Shown here piece by piece: positions 26,401-34,480 of a stretch of 64,000 nt of DNA. Below the pieces are notes generated by a model, which saw only the letters and a list, made by a program, of their open reading frames with translations, did no database searches and was not told the DNA's origin. The translations under genes and the position numbers were made by a program. Location of the stretch: contig JAZNKJ010000016.1 in assembly GCA_045578465.1 (NCBI GenBank), forward strand, positions 1-64,000, read 5' to 3'. The DNA comes from SIG454 sp045578465. Lineage in GTDB: Bacteria > Bacillota > Clostridia > Monoglobales > Monoglobaceae. Positions within the stretch are counted from its first letter, which is position 1, and the number at the start of each line of letters is the position of its first letter.

Positions 26401-26938
26401 AAAGGCCGTGGTCCTGAATTTCGATAAAAAAGTTTTCTTTCCCGAAAATATCAATAAAACGCTTGGCGGTTTCCCTTGCCTCTTCGGGATTGCTGTTTAA
26501 AAAGTGGCGGGAGATAACCCCGAACATACAACCGCTTAAAGCAATAATACCTTCGCTGTGCTCCCTTAAAACATCAAGGTCGACTCTTGGCTTATAATAA
26601 AAGCCGTCAACCCATCCGCAGGAAACGATTTTCATAAGATTTTTATAGCCTGTTTCGTTTTTGGCAAGGAGGATTAAGTGTGAATTTTTTGAGTCAAGGT
26701 CGTGCATTTTGTCAAAACGGCTTCTCTGGGCAACATAAACCTCACAGCCGAGGATTGGCTTAATGCCGATTTTCTTTGCATATTCATAAAAATCAATAAC
26801 CCCATACATATTCCCATGGTCAGTAATTGCCATAGCGGTCTGGCCAAGTTCTTTTGCGCGGTCTAAAATTTTCGGGATAGTCCCTTCACCGTCAAGCAAA
26901 CTGTAAATAGTATGGGTGTGAAGATGCACAAATGACAT
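23492..26938 (-). CDS. dnaE: DNA polymerase III subunit alpha, DnaE1 type
   Basis: 1148 aa. N-terminal PHP domain (VHLHTHTIYSLLDG), palm catalytic acids in PDIDIDF (near residue 390), finger motifs such as GPGRGSAAGS, tandem helix-hairpin-helix, and a C-terminal OB-fold (about 985-1070). Start at the ATG at 26938, preceded by AAAGGAGG; a frame extension upstream has no ribosome binding site. In low-GC Gram-positives DnaE works beside PolC, extending primers in replication. Confidence 0.97.
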   Translation of the reverse strand: MSFVHLHTHTIYSLLDGEGTIPKILDRAKELGQTAMAITDHGNMYGVIDFYEYAKKIGIKPILGCEVYVAQRSRFDKMHDLDSKNSHLILLAKNETGYKNLMKIVSCGWVDGFYYKPRVDLDVLREHSEGIIALSGCMFGVISRHFLNSNPEEARETAKRFIDIFGKENFFIEIQDHGLYDQKKLNSQLIALSKEFGLGLVATNDVHYVTEDDAKYQDILMCIQTGKTVNDTDRMKMESSQLYVKSEEEMDFLFSYVPEALENTQKIADMCNVEIEFGKLHLPEFALPEGYTAYEYLKELCEKGFKERYPNSNDEIKARLSYELETIKSMGYVEYFLIVWDFINYAKENGIMVGPGRGSAAGSIVSYCLKITDIDPIKYGLIFERFLNPERVTMPDIDIDFCYERRGEVIDYVNKKYGSDHVAQIITFGTMAARLAIRDVGRALDVPYSTADTVAKEIPAVLDMTIEKALQINPQLKSMYDSDEQIKKLIDTSIQLEGLPRHSSTHAAGVVITKEPVTAYVPVQCNSDVITTQFTKDTVEHLGLLKMDFLGLRTLTVIRDTILNIKKTRGETLDIGKIDFEDQEVYEMISRGETDGVFQLESGGMQSFMKDLAPTSIEDIIAGISLYRPGPMDSIPRYVSNKNNSKNITYKHPMLEKILDVTYGCIVYQEQVMQIVRELGGYSLGRSDLVRRAMSKKKTDVMEQERKNFIHGIKNENGEYEVEGAVKKGIDAKIAAEIFDEMMDFAKYAFNKSHAAAYAFVSYQTAYLRCHYPVEFFAALLTSCLAHPDKITKYLGSAKKCGINILPPDINKGNAAFVPDGENIRFSLGAVKNVGVSIIEDIAAEREKGGEFTSFTNFCNRMATGRLNKRSLEALIRCGAFDSLGLKRSVLLEVFESVFDSAVDKKKSNVEGQLDFGSFFEDFGSDKDDFPSLDELSETEVLKNEKEYLGVYVSGHPLDSYKDKIEKLSNATVYEINENEHHKFDSGDKVTLCGIITGLRKQFTKKNELMYYLEFEDLTGTIEVIVFPTMVRTFYNLIKEDAVLCLSGNLDMAEDKPPKLRLESAAPLTAVPSGKYKKLYIKMKSFENEKLEELKTILTGGDLPLYIYYEDTKQAFSAPSSMWAKENSIPFDELYEIFDESDIKLIEK

Positions 26939-26951
26939 ATTTTCTCCTCCT

Positions 26952-27842
26952 TTATAGATTTTCTGCAATAGCGAGAATGCGTTTAAGTCTGTGGTTTACC
27001 CCCGACTTTGAAAGAGGGGGAGAAAGCAGAGCCCCAAGGTCCCCAAGGCTTAAATCTCTGTTTTCAAGGCGTAGCTTTGCAAGAGCATAAAGCTCGTCGG
27101 GAAGCTCTTCAAGACCGATTGTCTGTTGAATTTTATTTATAGCCTTAATATGAACGGCAGATGCTGTAAACACCTTGTCCATATTGGCAACTTCCCCGTT
27201 ATAAATTCTGGTAAGATTGCTCCTTACTTCTCTCTCAATTTTTATATTGACATATTCCATATAAGATAAGGTTGATCCAAGATAAGTGAGGACATCACAG
27301 ATGGTGTCGCTGACTTTGGTATAAACAACCCATGAGTCCTTTCTCTTAACCTTCTTAAAAGAAAAGCCCAACGATTCGAGGAAGAGAAGAAAATCCTCCG
27401 TTAAAAGCTCATATCTTGTAAGGAACTCCATATTGTAATTCTTATTGGGGTCAATAACTGTTCCGCCCCCTAAAAAAGCGCCTCGAAGGAAGGCTTTCTT
27501 GCAACAGTCTTTTTCAATAACCTCAGGGGTTATGCGGAATTTTATATTGTTTTCAGACAGGCGGAGGGCATATAAGCATTTTGCAACAACCCCTAAATCG
27601 TTGCAGTAAACTGCGAAATATTTTCCGTCTTTTGTGGTCTTACCTATGTATCCGAAAAGCTTATTTAAAAGGGCGCAGAACTTGTCCGCAACAAAAGAGC
27701 TTTCGCTTATAAGCTTAATAGAGGTTCCGTTTATGCTCCCTGCAAATAAAAGCATACCAAAAAGCTCTGCCCTGTCGCAACAGGGAGAGTTGTTTTCGGC
27801 AAGTATTAAGGGTTCTTTTGTTTGCTGGGAAAAAGATTTCAT
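26952..27842 (-). CDS. whiA: DNA-binding protein WhiA
   Basis: 296 aa. N-terminal LAGLIDADG homing-endonuclease-like fold (about 20-200) and C-terminal helix-turn-helix (about 215-290, with LRLENRDLSLGDLGALLSPP). WhiA is linked to cell division and sporulation control in Gram-positives. It usually sits beside yvcK and yvcJ, but here it lies between murB and dnaE, with 13 bp to either neighbour. Confidence 0.93.
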   Translation of the reverse strand: MKSFSQQTKEPLILAENNSPCCDRAELFGMLLFAGSINGTSIKLISESSFVADKFCALLNKLFGYIGKTTKDGKYFAVYCNDLGVVAKCLYALRLSENNIKFRITPEVIEKDCCKKAFLRGAFLGGGTVIDPNKNYNMEFLTRYELLTEDFLLFLESLGFSFKKVKRKDSWVVYTKVSDTICDVLTYLGSTLSYMEYVNIKIEREVRSNLTRIYNGEVANMDKVFTASAVHIKAINKIQQTIGLEELPDELYALAKLRLENRDLSLGDLGALLSPPLSKSGVNHRLKRILAIAENL

Positions 27843-27854
27843 ATTTTTATCCTT

Positions 27855-28757
27855 TTAGAATTTTCCAATCATTTTAACCTCAGGGCAAAGAGTTACCCCG
27901 AATTTTTCATAAACTGTTTTCTGGATATGTTCTATAACAGAAAGAACATCCTTTGCGGTGGCATTTCCTGTGTTTATAACAAAACCTGCATGTTTTTCGG
28001 AAACCTGCGCTCCGCCGATGGAAAAGCCTTTAAGCCCTGCCTGTTCAATAAGTGTTCCTGCAAAATGTCCTGTGGGCCGCTTGAAGGTGCTTCCTGCGCT
28101 TGGCTTATCAAGAGGCTGTTTTGAAACCCGTCTCTCTTTAAGGTCATCGGTTTTGGTCTTGATGTCTTCTTTGTTGCCCTCTTTAAGAGAAAGAGTGCAG
28201 CTTGTTATAACCGCTCCGTTATCCATAAAAACGCTGCGACGGTAACCAAAGTCACAGTTTTTTTTGTCTATGGTTTTTATGTTATTGTCCTTGTCAATAA
28301 AAGTAACATCTTTAACAACAGCGCAAAGCTCCTCGCCGTATGCCCCTGCATTCATATAAAGGGCACCCCCTAATGAGCCGGGGATTCCTGAGGCAAATTC
28401 AAGTCCCGTAAGGGAATTTTCATAAGCTAAATTTGCAATACGGGAAAGAAGAATACCGCATTGGGCTTTAATTGTTGTTCCGTTTATTTCGGCGTTTTTC
28501 ATATTTTTGCCGATAATTATAACAACCCCGTCAATTCCGCCGTCTCCCACTAAAATATTAGAGCCGTTTCCTAAAACGGTTGCAGGGATATTTTCGCTTT
28601 TTAAAAGATTTAAAACTGCAATAATCTGTTCCTCATTCTCAGGAAAAACCACAAAGTCGGCATTACCGCCGATTTTAAAAGTAGTGTGGTTTTTCATTGG
28701 CTCGTCTTTTAGGACATTTTTGTCCCCCAAAAGAGAAACAAGCTTAGCTTCTATCAT
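27855..28757 (-). CDS. murB: UDP-N-acetylenolpyruvoylglucosamine reductase
   Basis: 300 aa. FAD-binding motifs VLGNGSNILVGDGG (near 60) and GIPGSLGGALYMNAGAYG (near 125), and the catalytic Ser/Glu region PSAGSTFKRP (near 220) of type II MurB. Second committed step of peptidoglycan precursor synthesis (NADPH-dependent). Part of the minus-strand cluster. Confidence 0.96.
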   Translation of the reverse strand: MIEAKLVSLLGDKNVLKDEPMKNHTTFKIGGNADFVVFPENEEQIIAVLNLLKSENIPATVLGNGSNILVGDGGIDGVVIIIGKNMKNAEINGTTIKAQCGILLSRIANLAYENSLTGLEFASGIPGSLGGALYMNAGAYGEELCAVVKDVTFIDKDNNIKTIDKKNCDFGYRRSVFMDNGAVITSCTLSLKEGNKEDIKTKTDDLKERRVSKQPLDKPSAGSTFKRPTGHFAGTLIEQAGLKGFSIGGAQVSEKHAGFVINTGNATAKDVLSVIEHIQKTVYEKFGVTLCPEVKMIGKF

Positions 28758-28768
28758 AATATCTCTCC

Positions 28769-29494
28769 TTAAAAATTAAATTCAAGATACGGTTTTTTGT
28801 TTTTAAGATGGTCTGTAAGAGTTTTCGCATCACGGCTTATAATAAGCTCCTCAGGAAAGTCACAATCTTTGAGTAAGTTTATTGCATCCTCAAAATCCCC
28901 TACCGAGTCGCAGTAGTGAGCATCAGAGCCTACGCAGATTTTAGCGCCGTATTTTTTGCAGCAAAGGATAATGTCACGGCATATTTCTGTTTGAAAATCT
29001 TTAAGGAGGGTGTATCGGTTAACCTCAATTAAGATATCCTTTTTCTTTGCCTTTTTAATAACTGCCTTATGGTCAAAACTAAATCCGTTTCTGCCGATAT
29101 GGCCTAAAACATCGATATATGGATTATCCATAACATTAAGCCAGGTTTTTGTGTGGTCAGCCTCGTCCCTTTGTTCATAAATGGGATAGTGAATGGAGGC
29201 AAGAATTATGCCAAGCCTCTTTAAAATTCTTTCGGGTATATCAGTTTCGCCCCTTTTGTTAAGAACATTAAGCTCTGCGCCTTTAAGAATTTTAACCCCG
29301 CAGATAACAGGAGGAATCGCTCCTGAATTTTCAAAGTGCCACAAGTGGGGAGAGTCGGGAGCCAAAGGAGCGTGGTCCGTCATTGCAATAAGTTCAAGGC
29401 CCTTCTCCGCTGCCACAAGCGCATTTTCTCTTATGGTGGAATATGCGTGAGTGCTGGCTATTGTGTGAGTGTGAATATCTGTAAGTATTTTCAA
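28769..29494 (-). CDS. PHP-domain phosphatase (YcdX-like)
   Basis: 241 aa consisting of a PHP domain only. Metal-binding motifs are DIHTHTIASTHAYS at the N-terminus, MTDHAP near 40, LASIHYP near 100, and VGSDAHY near 190. Family members hydrolyse phosphomonoesters with a trinuclear metal site. Substrate unknown. Located between hprK and murB. Confidence 0.87.
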   Translation of the reverse strand: MKILTDIHTHTIASTHAYSTIRENALVAAEKGLELIAMTDHAPLAPDSPHLWHFENSGAIPPVICGVKILKGAELNVLNKRGETDIPERILKRLGIILASIHYPIYEQRDEADHTKTWLNVMDNPYIDVLGHIGRNGFSFDHKAVIKKAKKKDILIEVNRYTLLKDFQTEICRDIILCCKKYGAKICVGSDAHYCDSVGDFEDAINLLKDCDFPEELIISRDAKTLTDHLKNKKPYLEFNF

Positions 29495-29530
29495 AATATC
29501 TGTCCTTTCAAAATTTCTGTCATTTGTAAA

Positions 29531-30454
29531 TTAAAAGTTTACCTGCTCCATAACACGCTTGTTAAGCTCTTCCGCAGCATTATACCCCATTCTTCTCTGA
29601 CGGTTGTTCATTGCGGCAACCTCAAAGATGATGGCGAGGTTTCTGCCCGGTCTTACAGGGATTGTAAGAGATGGAATATCAAGACCTAAAATATTTGTGT
29701 ATTCATCAACTAAGCCAAGGCGGTCATATTGCTTGCCCTTCTGCCAGGTTTCAAGATGAATAACAAGGTCGATTTTCTCTGTGTCCTTAACGGCACCCAT
29801 ACCGAAGATTTTCTTAACATCAACAATTCCGATTCCTCGGATTTCTATAAAATGGCGGATAATTTCAGGGGCAGAGCCAACCAGCGCTTTTGAAGAAACC
29901 TTTTTAATCTCAACAGCGTCGTCGGCAACAAGACGGTGACCTCTTTTCATAAGCTCAACAGCGGCCTCGCTTTTACCAACCCCGCTCTCGCCTAAGATAA
30001 GAATACCCTCGCCGTAGACTTCAACCAAAACACCGTGGCGGGTGATTCTTGGTGCAAGCTCAACATTTAAGAATGCAATAAGAGCACTCATAAAAGCAGA
30101 GGTTGCAATGTTTGTCCTAAGAACAGGAGTGTCATATTCCTTTGCAAGATCAAGCATCTCGGAGAAAATAGGAATACCCCTTGCAACGATAATGGCAGGA
30201 ACTCTTTTTTCAAAGAAATTTTTAAGATGAGCATATCTTTCCGCGCTGTCCATATCTTCAAGGTATGAGTTCTCAACCTTGCCTAATATCTGGATGCGGG
30301 AGGAGTCAAAATAATCATAGAAGCCGACAATCTGAAGACCCGGACGGTTAACATCGGCAGAGTCAATTAAAACCTCTTTTTCAGGAAGATAAATTGCTTC
30401 AAGTTTGAACTCGTTTATGATTTTACTAAGCGCCACTGTGAAATTTTCAGCCAT
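29531..30454 (-). CDS. hprK: HPr kinase/phosphorylase
   Basis: 307 aa. Walker A GESGVGKS near residue 150 and the HprK signature in EIRGIGIVDVKKIFG near 200. Phosphorylates Ser46 of HPr and links sugar status to carbon catabolite control. Start set at the ATG at 30454, GAGG 7 nt upstream. First gene of the large minus-strand cluster. Confidence 0.96.
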   Translation of the reverse strand: MAENFTVALSKIINEFKLEAIYLPEKEVLIDSADVNRPGLQIVGFYDYFDSSRIQILGKVENSYLEDMDSAERYAHLKNFFEKRVPAIIVARGIPIFSEMLDLAKEYDTPVLRTNIATSAFMSALIAFLNVELAPRITRHGVLVEVYGEGILILGESGVGKSEAAVELMKRGHRLVADDAVEIKKVSSKALVGSAPEIIRHFIEIRGIGIVDVKKIFGMGAVKDTEKIDLVIHLETWQKGKQYDRLGLVDEYTNILGLDIPSLTIPVRPGRNLAIIFEVAAMNNRQRRMGYNAAEELNKRVMEQVNF

Positions 30455-30497
30455 AATAATCCTCATTCCTTATGTAAAATTATAATAATATAATTAT

Positions 30498-30525
30498 ATT
30501 ATACTATATTTTTTAGATTTTGCAA
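30498..30525 (-). promoter_or_regulatory. Promoter of the hprK cluster
   Basis: Minus strand: TTGCAA (30525-30520), 16-bp spacer, TATAAT (30503-30498). Confidence 0.65.
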
Positions 30526-30574
30526 CGGAATTTCACAATTTGCCCATAATTTTTGAAAAAATTTGAAAAAATGC

Positions 30575-30603
30575 TTGCAATTTGAGAAAGAACCTGCTAT
30601 AAT
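30575..30603 (+). promoter_or_regulatory. rpmB promoter
   Basis: TTGCAA (30575-30580), 17-bp spacer, TATAAT (30598-30603) with extended TGC. Confidence 0.85.
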
Positions 30604-30648
30604 GGTACAAGTTGATATGGACAAGTGTAATTTAGGAGGTGTTTATAT

Positions 30649-30837
30649 ATGGCTAAGTGCAGCGTTTGCGGTAAGGGAGTTACTTTCGGAATTAAGGTAT
30701 CTCACTCTCATCGTCGTTCCAACAAGATGTGGAAGCCAAATATCAGAAGGGTAAAGGCTGTAGTTGACGGTACACCTACAAGAGTGTATGTTTGTTCAAG
30801 ATGCTTAAGATCCGGAAAAGTTGAAAGAGCAATCTAA
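30649..30837 (+). CDS. rpmB: 50S ribosomal protein L28
   Basis: 62 aa, basic. Carries a CxxC near the N-terminus (C4, C7) and a second CxxxC-type pair near residues 49-53, giving the zinc-binding C+ form of L28. AGGAGG precedes the ATG. Monocistronic with its own promoter and terminator. Confidence 0.96.
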   Translation: MAKCSVCGKGVTFGIKVSHSHRRSNKMWKPNIRRVKAVVDGTPTRVYVCSRCLRSGKVERAI

Positions 30838-30853
30838 TTTTGTTTAAAACAAG

Positions 30854-30884
30854 ACACGCATAGGGTTTCCTATGCGTGTTTTTT
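30854..30884. terminator. Bidirectional terminator between rpmB and spoVM
   Basis: ACACGCATAGG, GTTT, CCTATGCGTGT with a T-tract on the plus side and a T-rich stretch on the minus side. Confidence 0.88.
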
Positions 30885-30887
30885 CGT

Positions 30888-30974
30888 TTACAAGTTTCCC
30901 TCAGGTCGTACTCTGAAAATGCATTTTAAAAGTCCTCGGAAGAATTTAGGAGGCTTTACCACGACGATTTTCAT
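30888..30974 (-). CDS. spoVM: Stage V sporulation protein M
   Basis: 28-codon ORF starting MKIVVVKPPKFFRG and ending RPEGNL. The MKxxxxKxPKFxxGxxxxxF pattern and amphipathic single helix match SpoVM (26 aa in Bacillus subtilis, MKFYTIKLPKF start). SpoVM binds the convexly curved forespore membrane and anchors SpoIVA, the coat basement layer. AAAGGA lies 9 nt before the ATG. It follows a 55-aa membrane protein on the same strand. Confidence 0.85.
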   Translation of the reverse strand: MKIVVVKPPKFFRGLLKCIFRVRPEGNL

Positions 30975-30999
30975 AAACACCATTCCTTTCCCAAAATTT

Positions 31000-31167
31000 T
31001 TATCGTTTTAACAAACAGCAGATGCCAAAAATCATAATCTCAAGCCCAAGCAGGAAGATAAGAAGAGCGTAGGGGATTATGTTGGCAATAAAGATGCCAA
31101 GACCTAAGGTTATAAGCATACAGCCAATAAGTCTTGGAACGCATACGGGCTTTCTTCTTGGCCTCAT
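31000..31167 (-). CDS. Small two-helix membrane protein upstream of spoVM
   Basis: 55 aa: a basic N-terminus (MRPRRKP), then two hydrophobic segments (about 13-31 and 33-51) and a short basic tail. AAAGGTGG lies 8 nt before the ATG. It ends 25 bp before spoVM, so the two are probably cotranscribed and perhaps expressed in the mother cell. No function recognised. Coding status rests on the ribosome binding site, clean frame and membrane pattern. Confidence 0.6.
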   Translation of the reverse strand: MRPRRKPVCVPRLIGCMLITLGLGIFIANIIPYALLIFLLGLEIMIFGICCLLKR

Positions 31168-31276
31168 TTTTAAAACCACCTTTGCCTTTTACTTCATAAT
31201 ATGTGGGCAAGGAAAATGAGTGAAAAAATCGTCTGAGGAAATTTTTTGATTTTATGGAGAAAATTCAAATATAATA

Positions 31277-31305
31277 TTGTTTTTTAATTTAAAATGTGAT
31301 ATAAT
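31277..31305 (+). promoter_or_regulatory. Promoter of the LTA-synthase-like gene
   Basis: TTGTTT (31277-31282), 17-bp spacer, TATAAT (31300-31305). The leader contains a hairpin at 31324-31357 (GGAAAC-A-GGC pairing with GCC-G-GTTTCC) without a T-tract, of unknown role. Confidence 0.7.
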
Positions 31306-31392
31306 ATCTTTTAACTATGGACAGGAAACAGGCAAATATGACCTTTCGCCGGTTTCCAATGTATATTTTGTTTGTAAAGAAGGCATTACTCA

Positions 31393-33423
31393 GTGAATTT
31401 ATTTAAGGACAAAACAGAAAAAGGAAAAAGAATATTTAATAAATTCCGTGAACTTTTCAGGGGGACCCGTCTGTGGTTTTTCTTCTTTTCATTTCTCGCT
31501 CTTTTAATCCCTGACCTGGTTTTAAAGTCAAAGGTTATTTTTGTAGATTTCAGAGTTGATGAAGGCTGGTGGCTGAGGGCATTCCTCTGCAATATTGTTC
31601 CCGTGTTGTTTACGCTTCTTTGGATAGGGCTTATCTTGTTTGTTTGTATATATATGCTTCCGAAACGGGCGGGAAGAACTGTGTTTATCGTTATTGCATC
31701 CCTTGCCAATATCCTTATGATTTCGGAGTTTATATACTATACAATGTTTGGCAGATTTTTTATGCTCAGCAGTATATTCCTGGCAACGGAGGGTGCGGCT
31801 TATGCTCCAATACTTTATCAGTATGTTTCTCCGTGGCTCATTCTTTACAGCATCCTTTCAATAGGCTCTCTGGTTTTGGCTTGCAAAAAGTGGCAAAAGC
31901 AGACAGTTCCGAAAAAGTTCTGGTATATAGTAGCAATCTTCCCCGTTTTAATCGCAATTTTATCCGCATATATGACGGTAAGCGAGGCGGAGAAGAATAA
32001 TACGAAAATCTGGTCAACATGGAAAAGACCGAGATATGTTTATTCGGATATGGCGGACCCTGACAGATGTATTAGAGTTATGGGTATTTATCAGTTTATG
32101 GTGCGAAGCGCAACATACCCGATTTTCTCAGACAGCGGTTTTGCGGATGAGGACTATGAAAAGGTTGACGAGTATGTTAAAACCAACGAAGATCTTTTCT
32201 CAAAGAAGCCGACCAGCAATAAAATGACAGGCTACTTTAAAGATAAGAATGTTATAGCGATTATGCTTGAAAGTATAGACGACTGGATGATAAGCCCTGA
32301 AACAACGCCGACGATTTATCGGCTTATGAATCAGGGAATAAACTTTGAAAACCATATCGCATCTCCTTTCGGAGGCGGATATACCTTTAATTCAGAGTTT
32401 GCCTTTAACACAGGGTATTATACTCCAAAATCTTCATCAAGCGCATCAATTTACGGCTATAACCATTTCCCGTATACTCTCCCGAACTTGTTCAGAGAAA
32501 AAGGGTATTCGGCGAACCAGTTCCATTACAACAAAATGGAATTTTATAACAGAGCAACAATGCATAAGGCCTTTGGCTATGAGAATTATATTTCATTTAT
32601 GGACTATATGAAAGAGGCAGAGGCAGAGCTTGACAGTAACACAATGCTTTTAGAGGATGAAGCGGTTTATAAAAAGATGGTTGAAAATGAGAAGTTTTTC
32701 GACTTTATAATAACCTATTCGGCTCATCTTCCATATAATGCAGACGATAAGATTGAGGCAGCAAAGCTTAAATATCCTGAACTTGTGGATAAAACAAGTG
32801 TTGCTGAATTCAAAGCGATGATGCAGAGAATTGATGCCCAAAGCGTTGAGATTGACTATTCTTTATATGATGACGCTAAGTGGGAAAGCCTTACAAGAGA
32901 ATATAACAATGCAAGACTTTTAGCAAAAGATACAGACGAATTTATAAGACTTCTTATTGAGAAACTTGAAAGAGACGGACTTATGGATGATACGGTTTTA
33001 GTGGTTTTTGCTGACCACTATACCTACGGATATTCCGACGAGACTATCGTTAAAGGATTATCCCTTTTAGAAGGAGAGCGATTTATTGAGGAGACTCCCT
33101 TCTTCATATATCATAAGGGGTCTCCTAAAATGAAAGTTACAAAGGTTTCAAGTACGAAGGATATCCTTCCTACAATGATAAACCTTTTCGGCCTTGATTG
33201 GTTCGGGGGATATATCGGCGACGATATATTTGACGATAACAACAAAGGCTTTGCGTATTTCAGCAATATGACCTGGTATGACGGAAAAATTTACAGGGAT
33301 GATACTCTCGTTGTAACCGAAGAAAACCGTGAATATATTGAGGAAATCGACAAAAAGATGATGGACTGTGTAAACATAAACGATATAATTGTTGCCGGCG
33401 ATTATTTTGCGCGGCAGAAATAG
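31393..33423 (+). CDS. LTA synthase family sulfatase-like protein
   Basis: 676 aa. Five N-terminal membrane helices (about 25-210), then an extracellular alkaline-phosphatase-fold domain. Active-site features are the metal ligand in MLESIDDW, the probable Thr nucleophile T331 in GGGYTFNSEF, HLPYN and FADHYTYG. Lipoteichoic acid synthases and related phosphoglycerol transferases act on membrane glycolipids with phosphatidylglycerol as donor. The exact polymer is unknown. GTG start, with AAGG 9 nt upstream. The next gene, pheS, follows in 15 bp. Confidence 0.87.
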   Translation: MNLFKDKTEKGKRIFNKFRELFRGTRLWFFFFSFLALLIPDLVLKSKVIFVDFRVDEGWWLRAFLCNIVPVLFTLLWIGLILFVCIYMLPKRAGRTVFIVIASLANILMISEFIYYTMFGRFFMLSSIFLATEGAAYAPILYQYVSPWLILYSILSIGSLVLACKKWQKQTVPKKFWYIVAIFPVLIAILSAYMTVSEAEKNNTKIWSTWKRPRYVYSDMADPDRCIRVMGIYQFMVRSATYPIFSDSGFADEDYEKVDEYVKTNEDLFSKKPTSNKMTGYFKDKNVIAIMLESIDDWMISPETTPTIYRLMNQGINFENHIASPFGGGYTFNSEFAFNTGYYTPKSSSSASIYGYNHFPYTLPNLFREKGYSANQFHYNKMEFYNRATMHKAFGYENYISFMDYMKEAEAELDSNTMLLEDEAVYKKMVENEKFFDFIITYSAHLPYNADDKIEAAKLKYPELVDKTSVAEFKAMMQRIDAQSVEIDYSLYDDAKWESLTREYNNARLLAKDTDEFIRLLIEKLERDGLMDDTVLVVFADHYTYGYSDETIVKGLSLLEGERFIEETPFFIYHKGSPKMKVTKVSSTKDILPTMINLFGLDWFGGYIGDDIFDDNNKGFAYFSNMTWYDGKIYRDDTLVVTEENREYIEEIDKKMMDCVNINDIIVAGDYFARQK

Positions 33424-33438
33424 GAAAGGAAGAGAAAA

Positions 33439-34458
33439 GTGAAGGAACAGTTAAACCAGATAAGATTAGATGCAACAGCACAGCTCGAAGAAATTAAATC
33501 ACTTGATAAAATTGAAGAGTTTCGTGTAAAGTTTTTAGGTAAAAAAGGTGAGCTTACGGCCATTATGAAAGGCATGGGAGGCCTTAGTGCTGAGGAAAGA
33601 CCAATCATTGGCCAAATGGCAAACGAGGTAAGAACCTTTATTGAAAAGGCTATTGAAGAAAAGAAAGAGATAATCGAAAAGTCTGCAATGGCAGAGAAAA
33701 TTAAAGCAGAAAAATTGGATGTTACAATGCCTGGTAAGAGAAAGAACCACGGCACACTTCATCCGCTTACAAAGGTTTTAAACGACCTTGAAGATATCTT
33801 TATGGGAATGGGCTTTACAATTGCGGAAGGCCCTGAGGTTGAGCTTGACTATTATAACTTTGAAGCTCTCAACATCCCGAAAGACCACCCTGCAAGAGAT
33901 ACTCAGGATACATTCTATATAAATGATGATGTGGTTTTAAGAAGCCAGACATCTCCGGTTCAGGTTCGTGTTATGGAAAAGCAGGCTCCGCCAATTAGAA
34001 TTATTTCCCCTGGTCGAGTTTACAGAAGTGACGCGGTTGACGCAACTCACTCTCCTGTTTTCCATCAGGTTGAGGGGCTTGTTATTGATAAGGGTATAAA
34101 GATGTCCGACCTTAAAGGAACACTTGAAGTTTTTGTTAAAAAGCTTTACGGAGATGATACAAAGCTTCGTTTCCGTCCTCATCACTTCCCATTTACAGAG
34201 CCAAGCGCAGAGGTTGATATCTCCTGCTTCAACTGCGGAGGTAAAGGCTGCCGCTTCTGTAAGGGAGAGGGCTGGATTGAAATACTCGGTTGCGGAATGG
34301 TGCATCCTAAGGTACTTAAAAACTGTGGCATTGACACAGATGTTTATTCCGGATTTGCATTTGGAATCGGTCTTGAACGCGTCGCTCTTTTCAGATATGA
34401 CATTGACGATATAAGACTTTTATATGAGAACGACACAAGATTCTTAGAGCAGTTTTAA
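33439..34458 (+). CDS. pheS: Phenylalanine-tRNA ligase alpha subunit
   Basis: 339 aa. N-terminal coiled coil (about 1-85), class II motif 2 FRPHHFPFTEPSAE, the typical Cys-rich insert CFNCGGKGCRFCKG, and motif 3 FGIGLERVALF. GTG start with a GGAAAGGA-type ribosome binding site. Forms a heterotetramer with PheT. No T-box leader is present, unlike in many Firmicutes. Confidence 0.97.
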   Translation: MKEQLNQIRLDATAQLEEIKSLDKIEEFRVKFLGKKGELTAIMKGMGGLSAEERPIIGQMANEVRTFIEKAIEEKKEIIEKSAMAEKIKAEKLDVTMPGKRKNHGTLHPLTKVLNDLEDIFMGMGFTIAEGPEVELDYYNFEALNIPKDHPARDTQDTFYINDDVVLRSQTSPVQVRVMEKQAPPIRIISPGRVYRSDAVDATHSPVFHQVEGLVIDKGIKMSDLKGTLEVFVKKLYGDDTKLRFRPHHFPFTEPSAEVDISCFNCGGKGCRFCKGEGWIEILGCGMVHPKVLKNCGIDTDVYSGFAFGIGLERVALFRYDIDDIRLLYENDTRFLEQF

Positions 34459-34480
34459 TAGTGAAAGGATGGAATAAATT

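Noticed and set aside
33300..33438. T-box leader for pheST
   Set aside because: pheS follows the upstream gene by 15 bp; no T-box sequence, specifier stem or terminator is present.
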